Assembly: GCF_013306565.1 (NCBI RefSeq)
Contig: NZ_PZPO01000004.1
Location: 558,001-622,000 of the forward strand
Origin: Hyphomicrobium sulfonivorans
Lineage (GTDB): Bacteria > Pseudomonadota > Alphaproteobacteria > Rhizobiales > Hyphomicrobiaceae
Reading direction: 5' to 3'
DNA: 64,000 nt
Shown piece by piece: positions 9,552 through 17,852 of this stretch (positions are counted from its first letter, which is position 1; each line of letters opens with the position of its first letter). The notes below the pieces were generated by a model. It had not been told where the DNA came from. It saw only the letters and a program-made list of their open reading frames with translations, and searched no databases. The position numbers and the translations under genes are program-made.

Positions 9552-11027
9552 TTAAGGGACGGCCTTCTCAGACATTGCCGGCGCACGCCCATCCGAGGCA
9601 TTGCCCGCGCCCTCCGGAGCTGGCAGCGCGGGCTGTGCTCCAGCACCATCGGCGTGACCCAGCGGAACCTTTGGCTTCAGCTTCAGCATGGCGCGCACCG
9701 CCCGCGAGGCCGCAATCACACCGCCGTTGGCATAGTCCTCGTGATTGCGTTCGATCTCCTTGGGATCGTAGCGATAGTTGACCATGATCCCGAAGGCATC
9801 GCGCAGCCCCTTGTCGGAGGTGTCGGCCAGGTAGTTGATGCGGTCCAGCCGCGCGCCGTTGCCCAGATGGAAGCGCGCCACCGGGTCCACCGGCCGCCCG
9901 TCAACTCCCTTTGCGTTGAGATAATACTGCGCGGCCAGCGACAGCATCGAAGCCTCTATCGCTTCGGCTGCCTCAGTGTCGCCGTTGACGGTCGCCGGCC
10001 AGTCAGATGCACCAACCGCAGCCAGAAGCGCGCGCGCCTCGGCAGCAACGTCGCGTTCTTCATTGTCGCCCTGCTCGGCGGAGCGCGCAGCCGCCCGCAG
10101 CCACGACGCAAACTTCGGCGCCGGAGACAGCGTGACGAAATTTTTCAGGCTCGGCTGCTCGCGCATCAGCTCTTCAACCACCTGCTTCAGCAGGAAGCTG
10201 CCAAAGGTGATGCCCTTCAGCCCCTCCTGGCAGTTGGAGATCGAATAGAAAATCGCAGCCGTCGGCGCTTTGGAATCCGGCTCCGCGTGCGGCTCTTCAA
10301 GAACCTGCTCGATGGCATCGGGCACATCGCGCATCAGCGCCACCTCGACGAACACCAGCGGCTCATCGACCAGCGAGGGATGGAAGAACGCGAAGCAGCG
10401 GCGATCCGCCGGGTCGAGGCGTCGGCGCAGGTCGTCCCAACCCTGAATCTCGTGCACCGCCTCATAGCGGATGATCTTCTCCAGGATCACCGCGGGCGTA
10501 TTCCAGTCGATGCGACGCAGAACCAGAAAGCCGCGATTGAACCAGACATAAAACAGCCGCCGCAGATCGGCATCGACGCCCATCAGCTCTGGATCAGCGG
10601 GCAGAACGCGCAGCAGGTCGTGGCGCATGGCGACGATCTCAGGCGTCGCACCAGGGGCAAGATGCAGTCGACGGAAAAACTCAGTGCGCGGGCTTTCCAG
10701 TGCTTTCTGCAGGCGCGACAGCTCCAGCGGCGATGGCGCATCAAGATAAGCTCGGGCGGCATCTGCGACGCGTGCCGGGTTCGGTTGCATGCCGGACGCC
10801 AGGAACTTGAAAAAGCGCGTGCGACCCTCGCCGTCGAGTTCGGCATAGCGATCGAGCAATGCCCGGGCCACCGCAACACCGGAAGCTTCGCCACGCCCCG
10901 AAGTCAGCGCGCGCGCCAGCCCATTGATGTCAGCGTCACCCTCGACACCGAACAGCGACTTCGGCAGCAAACTGCGCCCCTGCTCGGCGATTGACCCAAA
11001 CAGCTCCTGCAGAAACGTGACGTTCAA
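9552..11027 (-). CDS. Malonyl-CoA decarboxylase
   Basis: 491 residues. Converts malonyl-CoA to acetyl-CoA and CO2, linking malonate use and fatty-acid metabolism. The N-terminal helical domain spans about 1-170. The C-terminal GNAT-like catalytic domain contains FYSISNCQEGLKGITFG and, further on, FHLGNGARLDRINYLAD, which bears the conserved catalytic His followed by N-G-A. Length and motif order match the bacterial MatA-type enzyme. The start is TTG, preceded by AAGGA at six bases. No malonyl-CoA synthetase (matB) or carrier gene adjoins, so the gene is alone or loosely grouped with the upstream ABM-fold gene on the same strand. Confidence 0.93.
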   Translation of the reverse strand: MNVTFLQELFGSIAEQGRSLLPKSLFGVEGDADINGLARALTSGRGEASGVAVARALLDRYAELDGEGRTRFFKFLASGMQPNPARVADAARAYLDAPSPLELSRLQKALESPRTEFFRRLHLAPGATPEIVAMRHDLLRVLPADPELMGVDADLRRLFYVWFNRGFLVLRRIDWNTPAVILEKIIRYEAVHEIQGWDDLRRRLDPADRRCFAFFHPSLVDEPLVFVEVALMRDVPDAIEQVLEEPHAEPDSKAPTAAIFYSISNCQEGLKGITFGSFLLKQVVEELMREQPSLKNFVTLSPAPKFASWLRAAARSAEQGDNEERDVAAEARALLAAVGASDWPATVNGDTEAAEAIEASMLSLAAQYYLNAKGVDGRPVDPVARFHLGNGARLDRINYLADTSDKGLRDAFGIMVNYRYDPKEIERNHEDYANGGVIAASRAVRAMLKLKPKVPLGHADGAGAQPALPAPEGAGNASDGRAPAMSEKAVP

Positions 11028-11150
11028 GGGAAGTCCTTCCTAGGTCATGTGTGCTCGGCAAACGCTCCCGAGACACCAATGCATACGGCTATCGTATGCC
11101 GCCGGCATCACAACGGTTTGAAACAGGAATGGGTTTCTGAGCGCCCGCCT

Positions 11151-11453
11151 TCAAGGTCCGCCCAGAATTGCGACACTTTCATAGGTCAGCACGCGCCGCG
11201 ACTTCACCCACGGGTCGCTGAGCAGCCTGAAGTCGGCGTAATGAGGCAATTCCCGATGGGCGCGATAGGCCGCCTCGTCCTCGTAGACCTGATAGAGCAG
11301 AAACGCGCTGCCCTCGATCGGATCGACACTGACGTCATACCGCCGGCACCCTTCCTCGCGCTCGATGCTCAGCTTGCCATGGCGACGCAAGGCATCCCGC
11401 AACTCTGTCTGCCGCCCAACATGGGCCTCTAGGAAAACGACAACCACATACAT
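11151..11453 (-). CDS. Antibiotic biosynthesis monooxygenase (ABM) fold protein, putative quinol monooxygenase
   Basis: 100 residues from an ATG with AGGAGGGG upstream; the longer frame to 11510 has no such support. The sequence fits a single ferredoxin-like ABM domain: a first strand YVVVVFLEAHVG, a helix ending in ALRRHGK, the family's EEGCRRYDVSVDP strand, then LLYQVYEDEAAYRAHRE and a final strand containing RRVLTYESV. Such proteins dimerise and oxidise quinols or act in unknown cofactor-free oxygenations. It lies 123 bp upstream of the malonyl-CoA decarboxylase start on the same strand, but a functional link is not evident. Confidence 0.85.
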   Translation of the reverse strand: MYVVVVFLEAHVGRQTELRDALRRHGKLSIEREEGCRRYDVSVDPIEGSAFLLYQVYEDEAAYRAHRELPHYADFRLLSDPWVKSRRVLTYESVAILGGP

Positions 11454-11542
11454 CCGGCACCCCCTCCTGAAGTTCGGACACCCGTTAACCATTCGTAAAC
11501 CTCTTAGCATGACATTTCGTTAACCAACCTCAAGAGGAATAC

Positions 11543-12037
11543 ATGGATACGCTGGCAGTCTTTGACCGGACGCCGACGGGGCTTTCCGAAGCGAAGAACG
11601 ATACCGGCCGCACAGCGTTCTGCGGCCCTTATGTTCTTTCGGCGATTACCGGTTATCCGATCTCGAAAATCGAAGACATTATCCGCACGCACCGGCTGCA
11701 CCCGGACGGCACGCCTGTGAAGGGCACCGGTTCGGAGGACGTCGCGGCCGCGCTCGCGCACTTCGGCTACGGCATGACGCTGAAAGAGACGTACATGACG
11801 AAGCCGCGCAAGGAGCGTCCAACGCTCTGGACGTGGATGCAGAAGCCGCGCAACGTCTGGAAGCACTACATCCTGGCCGTTCACAAGGGCAAGGAAGGGC
11901 ACTGGATTCTCGTGAAGGGTGTGAAGATGTGCGACACCTACACCGAAGGTCGGTGGACGTTCGTCGTCGACGGGCCTCATCGCGGTGCGCGCATCATGGA
12001 AGTGTTCGAGGTCGGGCGAAAGCACGACTACGCCTGA
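11543..12037 (+). CDS. Small protein with a C39/papain-like Cys-His arrangement, function unknown
   Basis: 164 residues, ATG preceded by AGAGGA at five bases. No signal peptide or membrane segment. A conserved-looking FCGPYVLSAITGYPI motif places Cys27 at the N-terminus of a helix. GHWILVKG places His120 at the start of a strand, followed by acidic residues (D131, D143). The order Cys - about 90 residues - His - Asp is that of C39/papain-like peptidase folds. Similar small proteins occur in alphaproteobacterial genomes and phages, as I recall, without a known role. An enzyme role is inference. The gene stands alone, with its own terminator 25 bp downstream. Confidence 0.75.
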   Translation: MDTLAVFDRTPTGLSEAKNDTGRTAFCGPYVLSAITGYPISKIEDIIRTHRLHPDGTPVKGTGSEDVAAALAHFGYGMTLKETYMTKPRKERPTLWTWMQKPRNVWKHYILAVHKGKEGHWILVKGVKMCDTYTEGRWTFVVDGPHRGARIMEVFEVGRKHDYA

Positions 12038-12062
12038 AGCCTGTTGCTATGATCGCATACGA

Positions 12063-12100
12063 AAAACGGCGCCATCCAAATGGACGGCGCCGTTTTCTTT
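12063..12100 (+). terminator. Bidirectional terminator between the convergent C39-like and outer-membrane genes
   Basis: A 15-bp stem with one mismatch (arms 12063-12077 and 12082-12096, loop AAAT), flanked by A and T runs on both sides (TTTTCTTT on plus, TTTTT on minus). It serves the gene ending at 12037 and the minus-strand gene ending at 12129. Confidence 0.9.
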
Positions 12101-12128
12101 AGCCGCGGATTGCCCGCACCGACTTATG

Positions 12129-13880
12129 TCAGTCGAAGCGGTAGGTCAGTTCGCCGAGAATACCGATCCGCTCTGAATCGAGTTTCGCATTCTGATGGCG
12201 CTGCGGAGCTGGAACAGGGTTCGGCGCGTCATAGGTTCTGCGGAAACTGCCTGCCTTCGTGAACGTGCCCCAGTAGCGGGCACCAACACCCAGGCTGATG
12301 TTCTCGGTCACATCGTAGGACAGCATCGCCTCGATCTGAGCGCCGGTACCGTAGCCGGTCAAAGGATTGATGCTGGCGATGGCGGGCGTGTTGCCGAAGT
12401 AATGGTGATCGCGTCCCGTCACATGCACATAGGGCAGATAGGCCGCTTCGGCGCTGACCTTCAGGCCGGGCACGAGATAAAACTCGCCCGCAGCGCCCAG
12501 GCGCATCGACTGCCAGCGCGCCTCCTGATCGATGATCGCGTGTCCGGTTCCTGCAACCGGTCCGCCCTCAGCCGCTGAGCACGGGCCAATCGCGTTGGCG
12601 GTCTGCCGGCAACCGTAGGCGCTGATCTCTTCTTTGTAGAAGTTGTATCCAACAAACGCGCCGAACCGATAATTCGCCGTGCGCCAGAAGTCGTAACCGA
12701 CGTCGATCGTACCGTAGAGCGGAACATCGCCGGATGCTGAGCTAAGCGTGTTCGTATAGGGCACCACACCGACGTTGCCCGGGCCCGGGATGCCGAAGTC
12801 CTCGTCGTTCATCTTGCCGCCGTGGATGCCACCGCCGCCAATGAAGCCCTTGGCGAACAGATTCCATGGCGCCGAAACACGGCCGAACGCTTCGCCGGTG
12901 CTGGCTTCAATGCCGCCGTAGGTCAGGCGCGAGATCGAGGTTGTCGGATCCGCTGTGCCCTTGAACAGACCGAGGTCGTACTTGTGCCGCCCCCAGCTGT
13001 ACCAGTAGCGGCCGCCGAGATCGAAGGTGAAGCCGTTCAGCGCCATCGTCGACTGGCGGACCGGTGCTTCCGCGACGCCATCGGCCAGAACGCCGTTGCC
13101 GAAGCGATAGTTGAGGCCGATCTTGAACAGATGCATTTCCTGGGAAACGCTGCCCTGCCGCGCCGGAACAGTGGCTGTAATCGCGCCAGCATTATCCACG
13201 AACGCGCTTGGCATCAGGGTAACGGAACTGGTGCCGAAGTTCAGGTAGTCATATTCGGCGGCGAGCGACCAGTTGCCGGTCAGCGCGTATTCGGTTCCTG
13301 CGCCCAGCGTCCAGCCCCAGCGCTGCAGGCTTTCCGTGCGCGAACCAATGGGGTTGCCGCCGGCGCCCAATGTGGCGTCATTGATTGCCGTGTGCAGTTC
13401 GCCGCTCATCCAGGCAGCGCCGGCTTTACCGTAGATCAGGCCACGGCCCGCCTCGCCCACCGTCACGCCAAGCTTGCCGGTCAGCGTTCCGAAGGCATCC
13501 GTTTCCACGCGGCAGGTGGAGTTCATGAAGGAGCCCGAGAGCGCCGAGCAGGTGCCGGTGCCAGCATCGTCGGGGAAGCTTACGTCCGCCTCCAGCCCAT
13601 AGACCATGTTGCCGGATTGAAAGCTGTAGCCGATCTGGACGCCGGCAAGCGGCGCCGGGCTGATCAGCGGATTACCGAACGTCGAGGGGCCGGCGGAATC
13701 GGAAACGTCCGTCAGGATCGCGCCACCGCCAAGGTGCGCACCGACATAAAGGCCGCTCCAGGTGAACGGCGCCCCGGCTCCGGCGGCAACCGCCATCTCG
13801 TCCGCCAACGCCGTGCCCGGTAGCGTGCAAGCTAAAATGCAGGCTGCCATATGCAGACGGGCCCGGCTCAGCGATGTCAT
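12129..13880 (-). CDS. Double-barrel outer membrane protein: Omp25-like barrel fused to an omptin/Pom-like barrel
   Basis: 583 residues. A Sec signal peptide (1-26, ending ALA) is followed by a domain starting FTWSGLYVGAHLGG and ending FKIGLNYRF (about 39-260), which is a complete Omp25/Omp31-type 8-strand barrel with its own terminal aromatic strand. A second domain (about 279-583) starts ALNGFTFDLGGRYWYSWGRH, continues with LTYGGIEASTGEAFGRV and ends GELTYRFD. It resembles barrels found in other Hyphomicrobiales and the omptin/Protochlamydia outer membrane protein type. GGAG precedes the ATG. No gene partner is visible: it is convergent with the C39-like gene and divergent from the lprI-like gene. 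The function is unknown; the domain split is inferred from motifs. Confidence 0.85.
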   Translation of the reverse strand: MTSLSRARLHMAACILACTLPGTALADEMAVAAGAGAPFTWSGLYVGAHLGGGAILTDVSDSAGPSTFGNPLISPAPLAGVQIGYSFQSGNMVYGLEADVSFPDDAGTGTCSALSGSFMNSTCRVETDAFGTLTGKLGVTVGEAGRGLIYGKAGAAWMSGELHTAINDATLGAGGNPIGSRTESLQRWGWTLGAGTEYALTGNWSLAAEYDYLNFGTSSVTLMPSAFVDNAGAITATVPARQGSVSQEMHLFKIGLNYRFGNGVLADGVAEAPVRQSTMALNGFTFDLGGRYWYSWGRHKYDLGLFKGTADPTTSISRLTYGGIEASTGEAFGRVSAPWNLFAKGFIGGGGIHGGKMNDEDFGIPGPGNVGVVPYTNTLSSASGDVPLYGTIDVGYDFWRTANYRFGAFVGYNFYKEEISAYGCRQTANAIGPCSAAEGGPVAGTGHAIIDQEARWQSMRLGAAGEFYLVPGLKVSAEAAYLPYVHVTGRDHHYFGNTPAIASINPLTGYGTGAQIEAMLSYDVTENISLGVGARYWGTFTKAGSFRRTYDAPNPVPAPQRHQNAKLDSERIGILGELTYRFD

Positions 13881-14009
13881 TGGTATCTCCGCGAATGATG
13901 AGAGCGGACGCCACTATGTGTTTATCTTCTCTTGCTAGATGATTCGCGGAATAGCTTTCAATCAGCCGCTGGCAGCCTGGCGGCGTGTACAGCGGAGAAT
14001 TGAACCGGC

Positions 14010-14489
14010 ATGTCATGGATCAAAGCGTTTTGCGTTGTAGGTGGCATCGCCCTTCTCTCGCCTGTTGCCAGCGCAGCCTCAGACGACGCCTCAACGATCA
14101 CGACCTGCTTGCGTGAGATGGAGCAGTCCCAGAAGGACGCGCACGCCTGCATCGGCCGCGTGTCTGACCCGTGCAGCGAGACGCCCGAGGGCCAGTCGAC
14201 GCCGGGCACGGTCGCGTGCACGATGCGCGAAACGGAAGTTTGGGATAAGCTGCTGAATGAAGAGTACAAGCGCCTGCTGGCGCTCGTCGGCGCTGAAACC
14301 GCCAACGATGTGCGCAAGGCGCAGCGCATCTGGCTGACGGCGCGCGACGCTGACTGCCGCGTGCCATATCAATTCTATAATGGCGGAACGATCGTGCAGA
14401 TACTGGGCGCTCAGTGCGAGCGCGACCACACCGCCAACCGCGCCATTCTCATCCAGTCATGGCGCGGTATGGCTGAGGGTAAAGAGTAG
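14010..14489 (+). CDS. LprI-family (DUF1311) exported protein
   Basis: 159 residues. A Sec signal peptide (about 1-22, SPVASA) is followed by a helical, Cys-bearing domain typical of the LprI family: ACTMRETEVWDKLLNEEYKRL and VRKAQRIWLTARDADC. Family members include lysozyme inhibitors of i-type/c-type lysozyme in mycobacteria, but most bacterial members are untested. Six cysteines are present after the signal (C33, C49, C56, C70, C116, C135), consistent with periplasmic disulfides. The gene converges on efp, with only 8 bp between the stops and no terminator seen between them. Confidence 0.85.
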   Translation: MSWIKAFCVVGGIALLSPVASAASDDASTITTCLREMEQSQKDAHACIGRVSDPCSETPEGQSTPGTVACTMRETEVWDKLLNEEYKRLLALVGAETANDVRKAQRIWLTARDADCRVPYQFYNGGTIVQILGAQCERDHTANRAILIQSWRGMAEGKE

Positions 14490-14497
14490 CGAAGGCG

Positions 14498-15067
14498 TCA
14501 GTCCTTCGCGCGCTCGACGTACGAGCCGTCGGCCGTCATGACGACAACGCGCGTGCCCGCTCCGATATGCGGCGGCACCATCACGCGTGCGCCATTGGAA
14601 AGCTTAGCCGGCTTATAGGAAGACGAGGCGGTCTGACCCTTCACCACCGGATCCGCTTCAACGATTTCGAACGTCACGCGCTGCGGCAGCTCGATCGCGA
14701 TCGGCACGCCCTCATGCAGCGACAGCGTGCAGGTCATGCCTTCCTGCAGCCACTGGGCCTGATCGCCTATCACGTCGCGCGAGACGGTGATCTGGTCGTA
14801 GGTTTCAGGGTGCATGAACGTGTAGCCGATCTCGTCTTCGTAGAGATAGTTGTAGTCCTTTTCCTCAAGGTAGGCGCGCTCGACCTGATCGGTGGTGCGA
14901 TAGCGCTCCGTTACCTTCACGCCATCGGCAATGCGGCGCATTTCAAGATGGGTGACCGGCGTGCCCTTGCCGGGATGAATATTCTCGGCATGGATGACGA
15001 CGGCGAGCTTGCCTTCGAGATCGAGCACGTTGCCCTTGCGCACCGAAGAGGCGATGACCTTAGCCAC
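14498..15067 (-). CDS. efp: Elongation factor P, GTG start
   Basis: 189 residues. Binds ribosomes stalled at polyproline motifs between the P and E sites. The GTG at 15067 is chosen because GGAG lies six bases upstream and the resulting N-terminus ([13 protein letters not shown]) places the conserved HPGKG lysine at K34, the residue modified in E. coli EF-P. The ATG at 15079 would move it to 38. The three OB-like domains are present: KOW-like 1-65, central about 70-130, C-terminal about 135-189. The epmA (+15260) and epmB (+18850) homologues nearby indicate that K34 is beta-lysylated. Divergent from epmA across about 190 bp. Confidence 0.95.
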   Translation of the reverse strand: MAKVIASSVRKGNVLDLEGKLAVVIHAENIHPGKGTPVTHLEMRRIADGVKVTERYRTTDQVERAYLEEKDYNYLYEDEIGYTFMHPETYDQITVSRDVIGDQAQWLQEGMTCTLSLHEGVPIAIELPQRVTFEIVEADPVVKGQTASSSYKPAKLSNGARVMVPPHIGAGTRVVVMTADGSYVERAKD

Positions 15068-15259
15068 AGAGTTCTCCATTAATTCAAAAGGGGCCGGACC
15101 GGCGCTCGGGGGTGCGCTTCCTGCGGCCAATAGCGGTAAGTTTCGGCGCTCTCATACCCTTTCCAGGGCCAAACGCCAAGGCGCACCCGGCGCCGGAAGC
15201 CGACATTACCGCACCATGCCCCCCTGCTCCCGGGCGCCGCAATGGATTATGCAGGCACC

Positions 15260-16318
15260 ATGAGCACTGACAGACCCTGGTGGAACGCCGAAGTCCACGC
15301 CGACCGCCGCCCGGCCCTGCTGGCCCGCGGGCGTATCAAGAGCGCCATGCGCGCCTGGTTCGATGAGCGCGGCTTCGTGGAGGTGGAAACCGCCATTCTC
15401 CAGACCTCCCCCGGCAATGAGGCGCATCTGCACGCCTACCGTACCGAACAGATCGGCACCGACCTGGAGCGGCGCGCCCTCTATCTGCACACCTCGCCGG
15501 AATTTGCCTGCAAGAAGCTGCTGGCCGCCGGCGAGAAGAAAATTTTTACCTTCGCGCCGGTGTTCCGCAACCGCGAGCGTGGCCCCCTGCACGCGCCCGA
15601 ATTCACCATGCTGGAATGGTATCGCGCCGATGAGCCATATACAGCCGTGATGGATGACTGCGGCGAACTGCTGAAGCTGGCGGTAAAGACTGCCGGTGCA
15701 TCGCTGGTGTCCTGGCGCGGCCACACCGCTGACGCTCGCGCTGCCCCCGAGCAGCTCTCGGTGGCTGAAGCATTCAGCCGTTATGCCGGCATAGACCTGA
15801 TGGCGACGATCAAGCCCGCAGGCAACGACCGGGAGGCACTGGCCACGGCTGCGACGGCCGCCGGCATCGCACCGCGTGCCGATGACGATTGGGCCGACAT
15901 CTTCGCCAAGGTGCTGACCGCACTCGTCGAGCCCAAGCTCGGACTGGGGCGCGCGACACTACTTACGCATTATCCAGCATCGGAAGCGCCTCTCGCCCGA
16001 GCCAGCGATGACGACGCGCGCCTGGCAGAGCGGTTCGAGATGTATTGCTGCGGTATCGAGCTGGCTAACGGCTTCGGTGAACTGACTGACCCGCAAGCCC
16101 AGCGCCGGTTGCTGACAGCGGAGATGGATCGCAAGCAAGAGCGTTACGGTGAGCGCTATCCGGTGGACGACGACTTCATCGCCGCGCTTGCGCATATGCC
16201 GGCCGCATCGGGGTGTGCGATGGGCTTCGACCGCGTGGTGATGCTGGCAACTGGCGCAACGCGTATCGATCAGATCCTATGGACGCCGCAAACCGCCGGA
16301 GAGGTGATTGCGTCCTAG
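15260..16318 (+). CDS. epmA: EpmA (GenX/PoxA): EF-P (R)-beta-lysine ligase
   Basis: 352 residues. A truncated class II lysyl-tRNA synthetase homologue without an anticodon-binding domain; it activates beta-lysine and ligates it to EF-P. Visible motifs: motif 1 region RGFVEVETAILQTSPGNEAH, motif 2 FAPVFRNRERGPLHAPEFTM, motif 3 GCAMGFDRVVML, and the lysine-pocket segment ANGFGELTDP. The start MSTDRPWW is preferred over the ATG at 15242, which adds six residues; neither has a strong Shine-Dalgarno. The TAG stop (16316-16318) lies inside the terminal CTAGAG of the downstream repeat. Divergently arranged with its substrate gene efp. Confidence 0.93.
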   Translation: MSTDRPWWNAEVHADRRPALLARGRIKSAMRAWFDERGFVEVETAILQTSPGNEAHLHAYRTEQIGTDLERRALYLHTSPEFACKKLLAAGEKKIFTFAPVFRNRERGPLHAPEFTMLEWYRADEPYTAVMDDCGELLKLAVKTAGASLVSWRGHTADARAAPEQLSVAEAFSRYAGIDLMATIKPAGNDREALATAATAAGIAPRADDDWADIFAKVLTALVEPKLGLGRATLLTHYPASEAPLARASDDDARLAERFEMYCCGIELANGFGELTDPQAQRRLLTAEMDRKQERYGERYPVDDDFIAALAHMPAASGCAMGFDRVVMLATGATRIDQILWTPQTAGEVIAS

Positions 16319-16420
16319 AGTGCTTCCGGAAAAGTGGGAACCGATTTTCCGACAAGAAGCACGACAAAACAAACAGCTAGAGCCGATCCGCAATTCAATG
16401 AAACGCTGAAAGGCTCTAGA
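16315..16420. repeat. CTAGAG-bounded alphaproteobacterial intergenic repeat, copy 1
   Basis: About 106 bp beginning CTAGAGTGCTTCCGG and ending GGCTCTAGA. The left half has a segment of the form AAGTGGGAACCGATTTTCCG, known to me as a frequent intergenic repeat in Hyphomicrobiales. The right half is an inverted repeat (CTAGAGCC ... GGCTCTAG, 16376-16419) able to fold into a hairpin. A diverged second copy is at 52437-52543. The left end donates the TAG stop of epmA. Confidence 0.8.
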
Positions 16421-16438
16421 GTTGGAGAAGCGCAGGCG

Positions 16439-16750
16439 ATGCGCCATATTCCATCCATGACTACTGAGCCCGAAGTCGAACTGACCGACAAGCAGGTTGC
16501 GCTGATCGCCCGCGCCCTGGCCGAGCCGCGGCGCCATCAAATTCTGGAGCAGATCGGCGCAGCTACGGACGGCCTGCCCTGCCTCGCGCTGGCGCAAAAG
16601 CACGACATCAGCGCGGCCACCATCTCCCATCATCTGAAGGAGCTGGAAACCGCTGGCCTCATCGACGTCACGCGCGTCGGCAAGGCGATGAGCATGACGG
16701 TGAACCGAGCCGTGCTGCGCGCGTATCTGTCCAAGCTCGCCAGCATCTGA
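16439..16750 (+). CDS. ArsR-family winged helix-turn-helix regulator
   Basis: 103 residues from the ATG preceded by GGAGAAG at eight bases; the longer frame runs through the repeat element and is not credible. A single winged-helix domain: ARALAEPRRHQILEQIGAA, the recognition region AQKHDISAATISHHLKELE, then a wing AGLIDVTRVGKAMSM. It lacks the CxC metal site of classic ArsR metal sensors, so it is probably a metabolite-responsive or non-metal member. The SDR gene 258 bp downstream on the same strand is a likely target or partner, a common arrangement for this family. Confidence 0.88.
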   Translation: MRHIPSMTTEPEVELTDKQVALIARALAEPRRHQILEQIGAATDGLPCLALAQKHDISAATISHHLKELETAGLIDVTRVGKAMSMTVNRAVLRAYLSKLASI

Positions 16751-17008
16751 CGCGGTTGCGGGTCGCCCCACACAGGGCCGCCGCCGTTTCAGGCAAACCA
16801 TTGCCAAAACCAGCATCGCCCCGCGCAAGGGCCTGCGCCTGAGGGCACACCAAGCGCGGACCAGGCGTCTGCGGCAGCGTGGCTTGGTACGCGATGCGGC
16901 CCCGCACCCCTAAGCGCAAAAATCCATCCGCCCCCCTTGATCAGCATGCTTCGATACTTAGATGATCGTCGAAGCGACGCCATCAGGCCACCGAAGTGGA
17001 GAACAATC

Positions 17009-17758
17009 GTGGGCAAACTCGACGAAAAAGTAGCAGTCGTGACCGGTGCTTCCAAAGGCATTGGCGCAGAGGTTGGGCGGGCACTGGCGGCTGAGGGCGC
17101 CTCGGTTGTCGTCAATTACGCATCCAGCCGGGAGGGTGCCGACCGCGTCGTAGCGGACATCACTGCGGCAGGCGGCAAAGCCATCGCCGTGGGCGGAGAC
17201 GTCTCCAAGAGCAATGACGTCACAGCGTTGTTCGATGCTGCGAAGCAGGCCTATGGCCGCGTCGACATCCTGATCAACAACGCCGGCGTCTTTGACTTCA
17301 AGCCCCTTGAAGAGATCACGGAATCCCACTTCGAGCGCCATTTCCGCATCAACGTGCTGGGGCCGATCCTGACGACACAGGCGGCCGTGAAGCACTTTCC
17401 CAGCAGCGGCGGCGTCATCATCAACGTGAGTTCGGTAGTTGCGTTCAGCCCCGTGCCGAATTCGTCCGTCTATTCGGCCACGAAGGGCGCGCTCGACACC
17501 CTCACCCGCACCTACGCGCAGGAACTCGGCCCGCGCAACATCCGCGTGGTGTCGCTCAATCCAGGCCTTGTTTCGACGGAAGGAGCGCAGTCCTTGGGCG
17601 TAATCGGCTCTCCGTTCGAGCAGCAGGTGATCGCGGAAACGCCTTTGCGCCGGATTGGCCTGCCGACCGACATCGCAAAAGTTGCGGTGTTCCTCGCCTC
17701 CGATGATGCCGGCTGGATCACCGGCGAAATCATCACCGCATCGGGCGGCCAATCATAG
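17009..17758 (+). CDS. Short-chain dehydrogenase/reductase (classical SDR)
   Basis: 249 residues from the GTG preceded by GGAG at seven bases; the upstream ATG at 16937 adds a 24-residue basic extension unlike the family. The Rossmann motif TGASKGIG binds NAD(P)H, NNAG is present, and the catalytic set is Ser (INVSS), Tyr and Lys (YSATK). The C-terminus IITASGGQS is typical of FabG-like reductases. The residue after the second beta strand (NYASSREGA) favours NADP(H). The substrate cannot be deduced. It probably forms a unit with the ArsR regulator upstream. Confidence 0.9.
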   Translation: MGKLDEKVAVVTGASKGIGAEVGRALAAEGASVVVNYASSREGADRVVADITAAGGKAIAVGGDVSKSNDVTALFDAAKQAYGRVDILINNAGVFDFKPLEEITESHFERHFRINVLGPILTTQAAVKHFPSSGGVIINVSSVVAFSPVPNSSVYSATKGALDTLTRTYAQELGPRNIRVVSLNPGLVSTEGAQSLGVIGSPFEQQVIAETPLRRIGLPTDIAKVAVFLASDDAGWITGEIITASGGQS

Positions 17759-17777
17759 CAAATGCGCCCAATACGAA

Positions 17778-17804
17778 AGCAACCGGCGTGGTGCGCCGGT
17801 TGCT
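17778..17804. terminator. Hairpin between the convergent SDR and Omp25-like genes
   Basis: A perfect 11-bp inverted repeat AGCAACCGGCG/CGCCGGTTGCT with a 5-base loop, 20 bp after the SDR stop and 49 bp after the omp stop on the other strand. The U-tracts are weak on both sides (TTCGTATT on minus). Confidence 0.65.
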
Positions 17805-17852
17805 CCAGAAGCCTTGCCCGCTAGGCGCGAAAGTTTTGACCTGATGGCGCGC

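Noticed and set aside
16334-16438. Upstream extension of the ArsR-family frame through the repeat
   Set aside because: The extension is encoded by the intergenic repeat, and a Shine-Dalgarno precedes the internal ATG at 16439.
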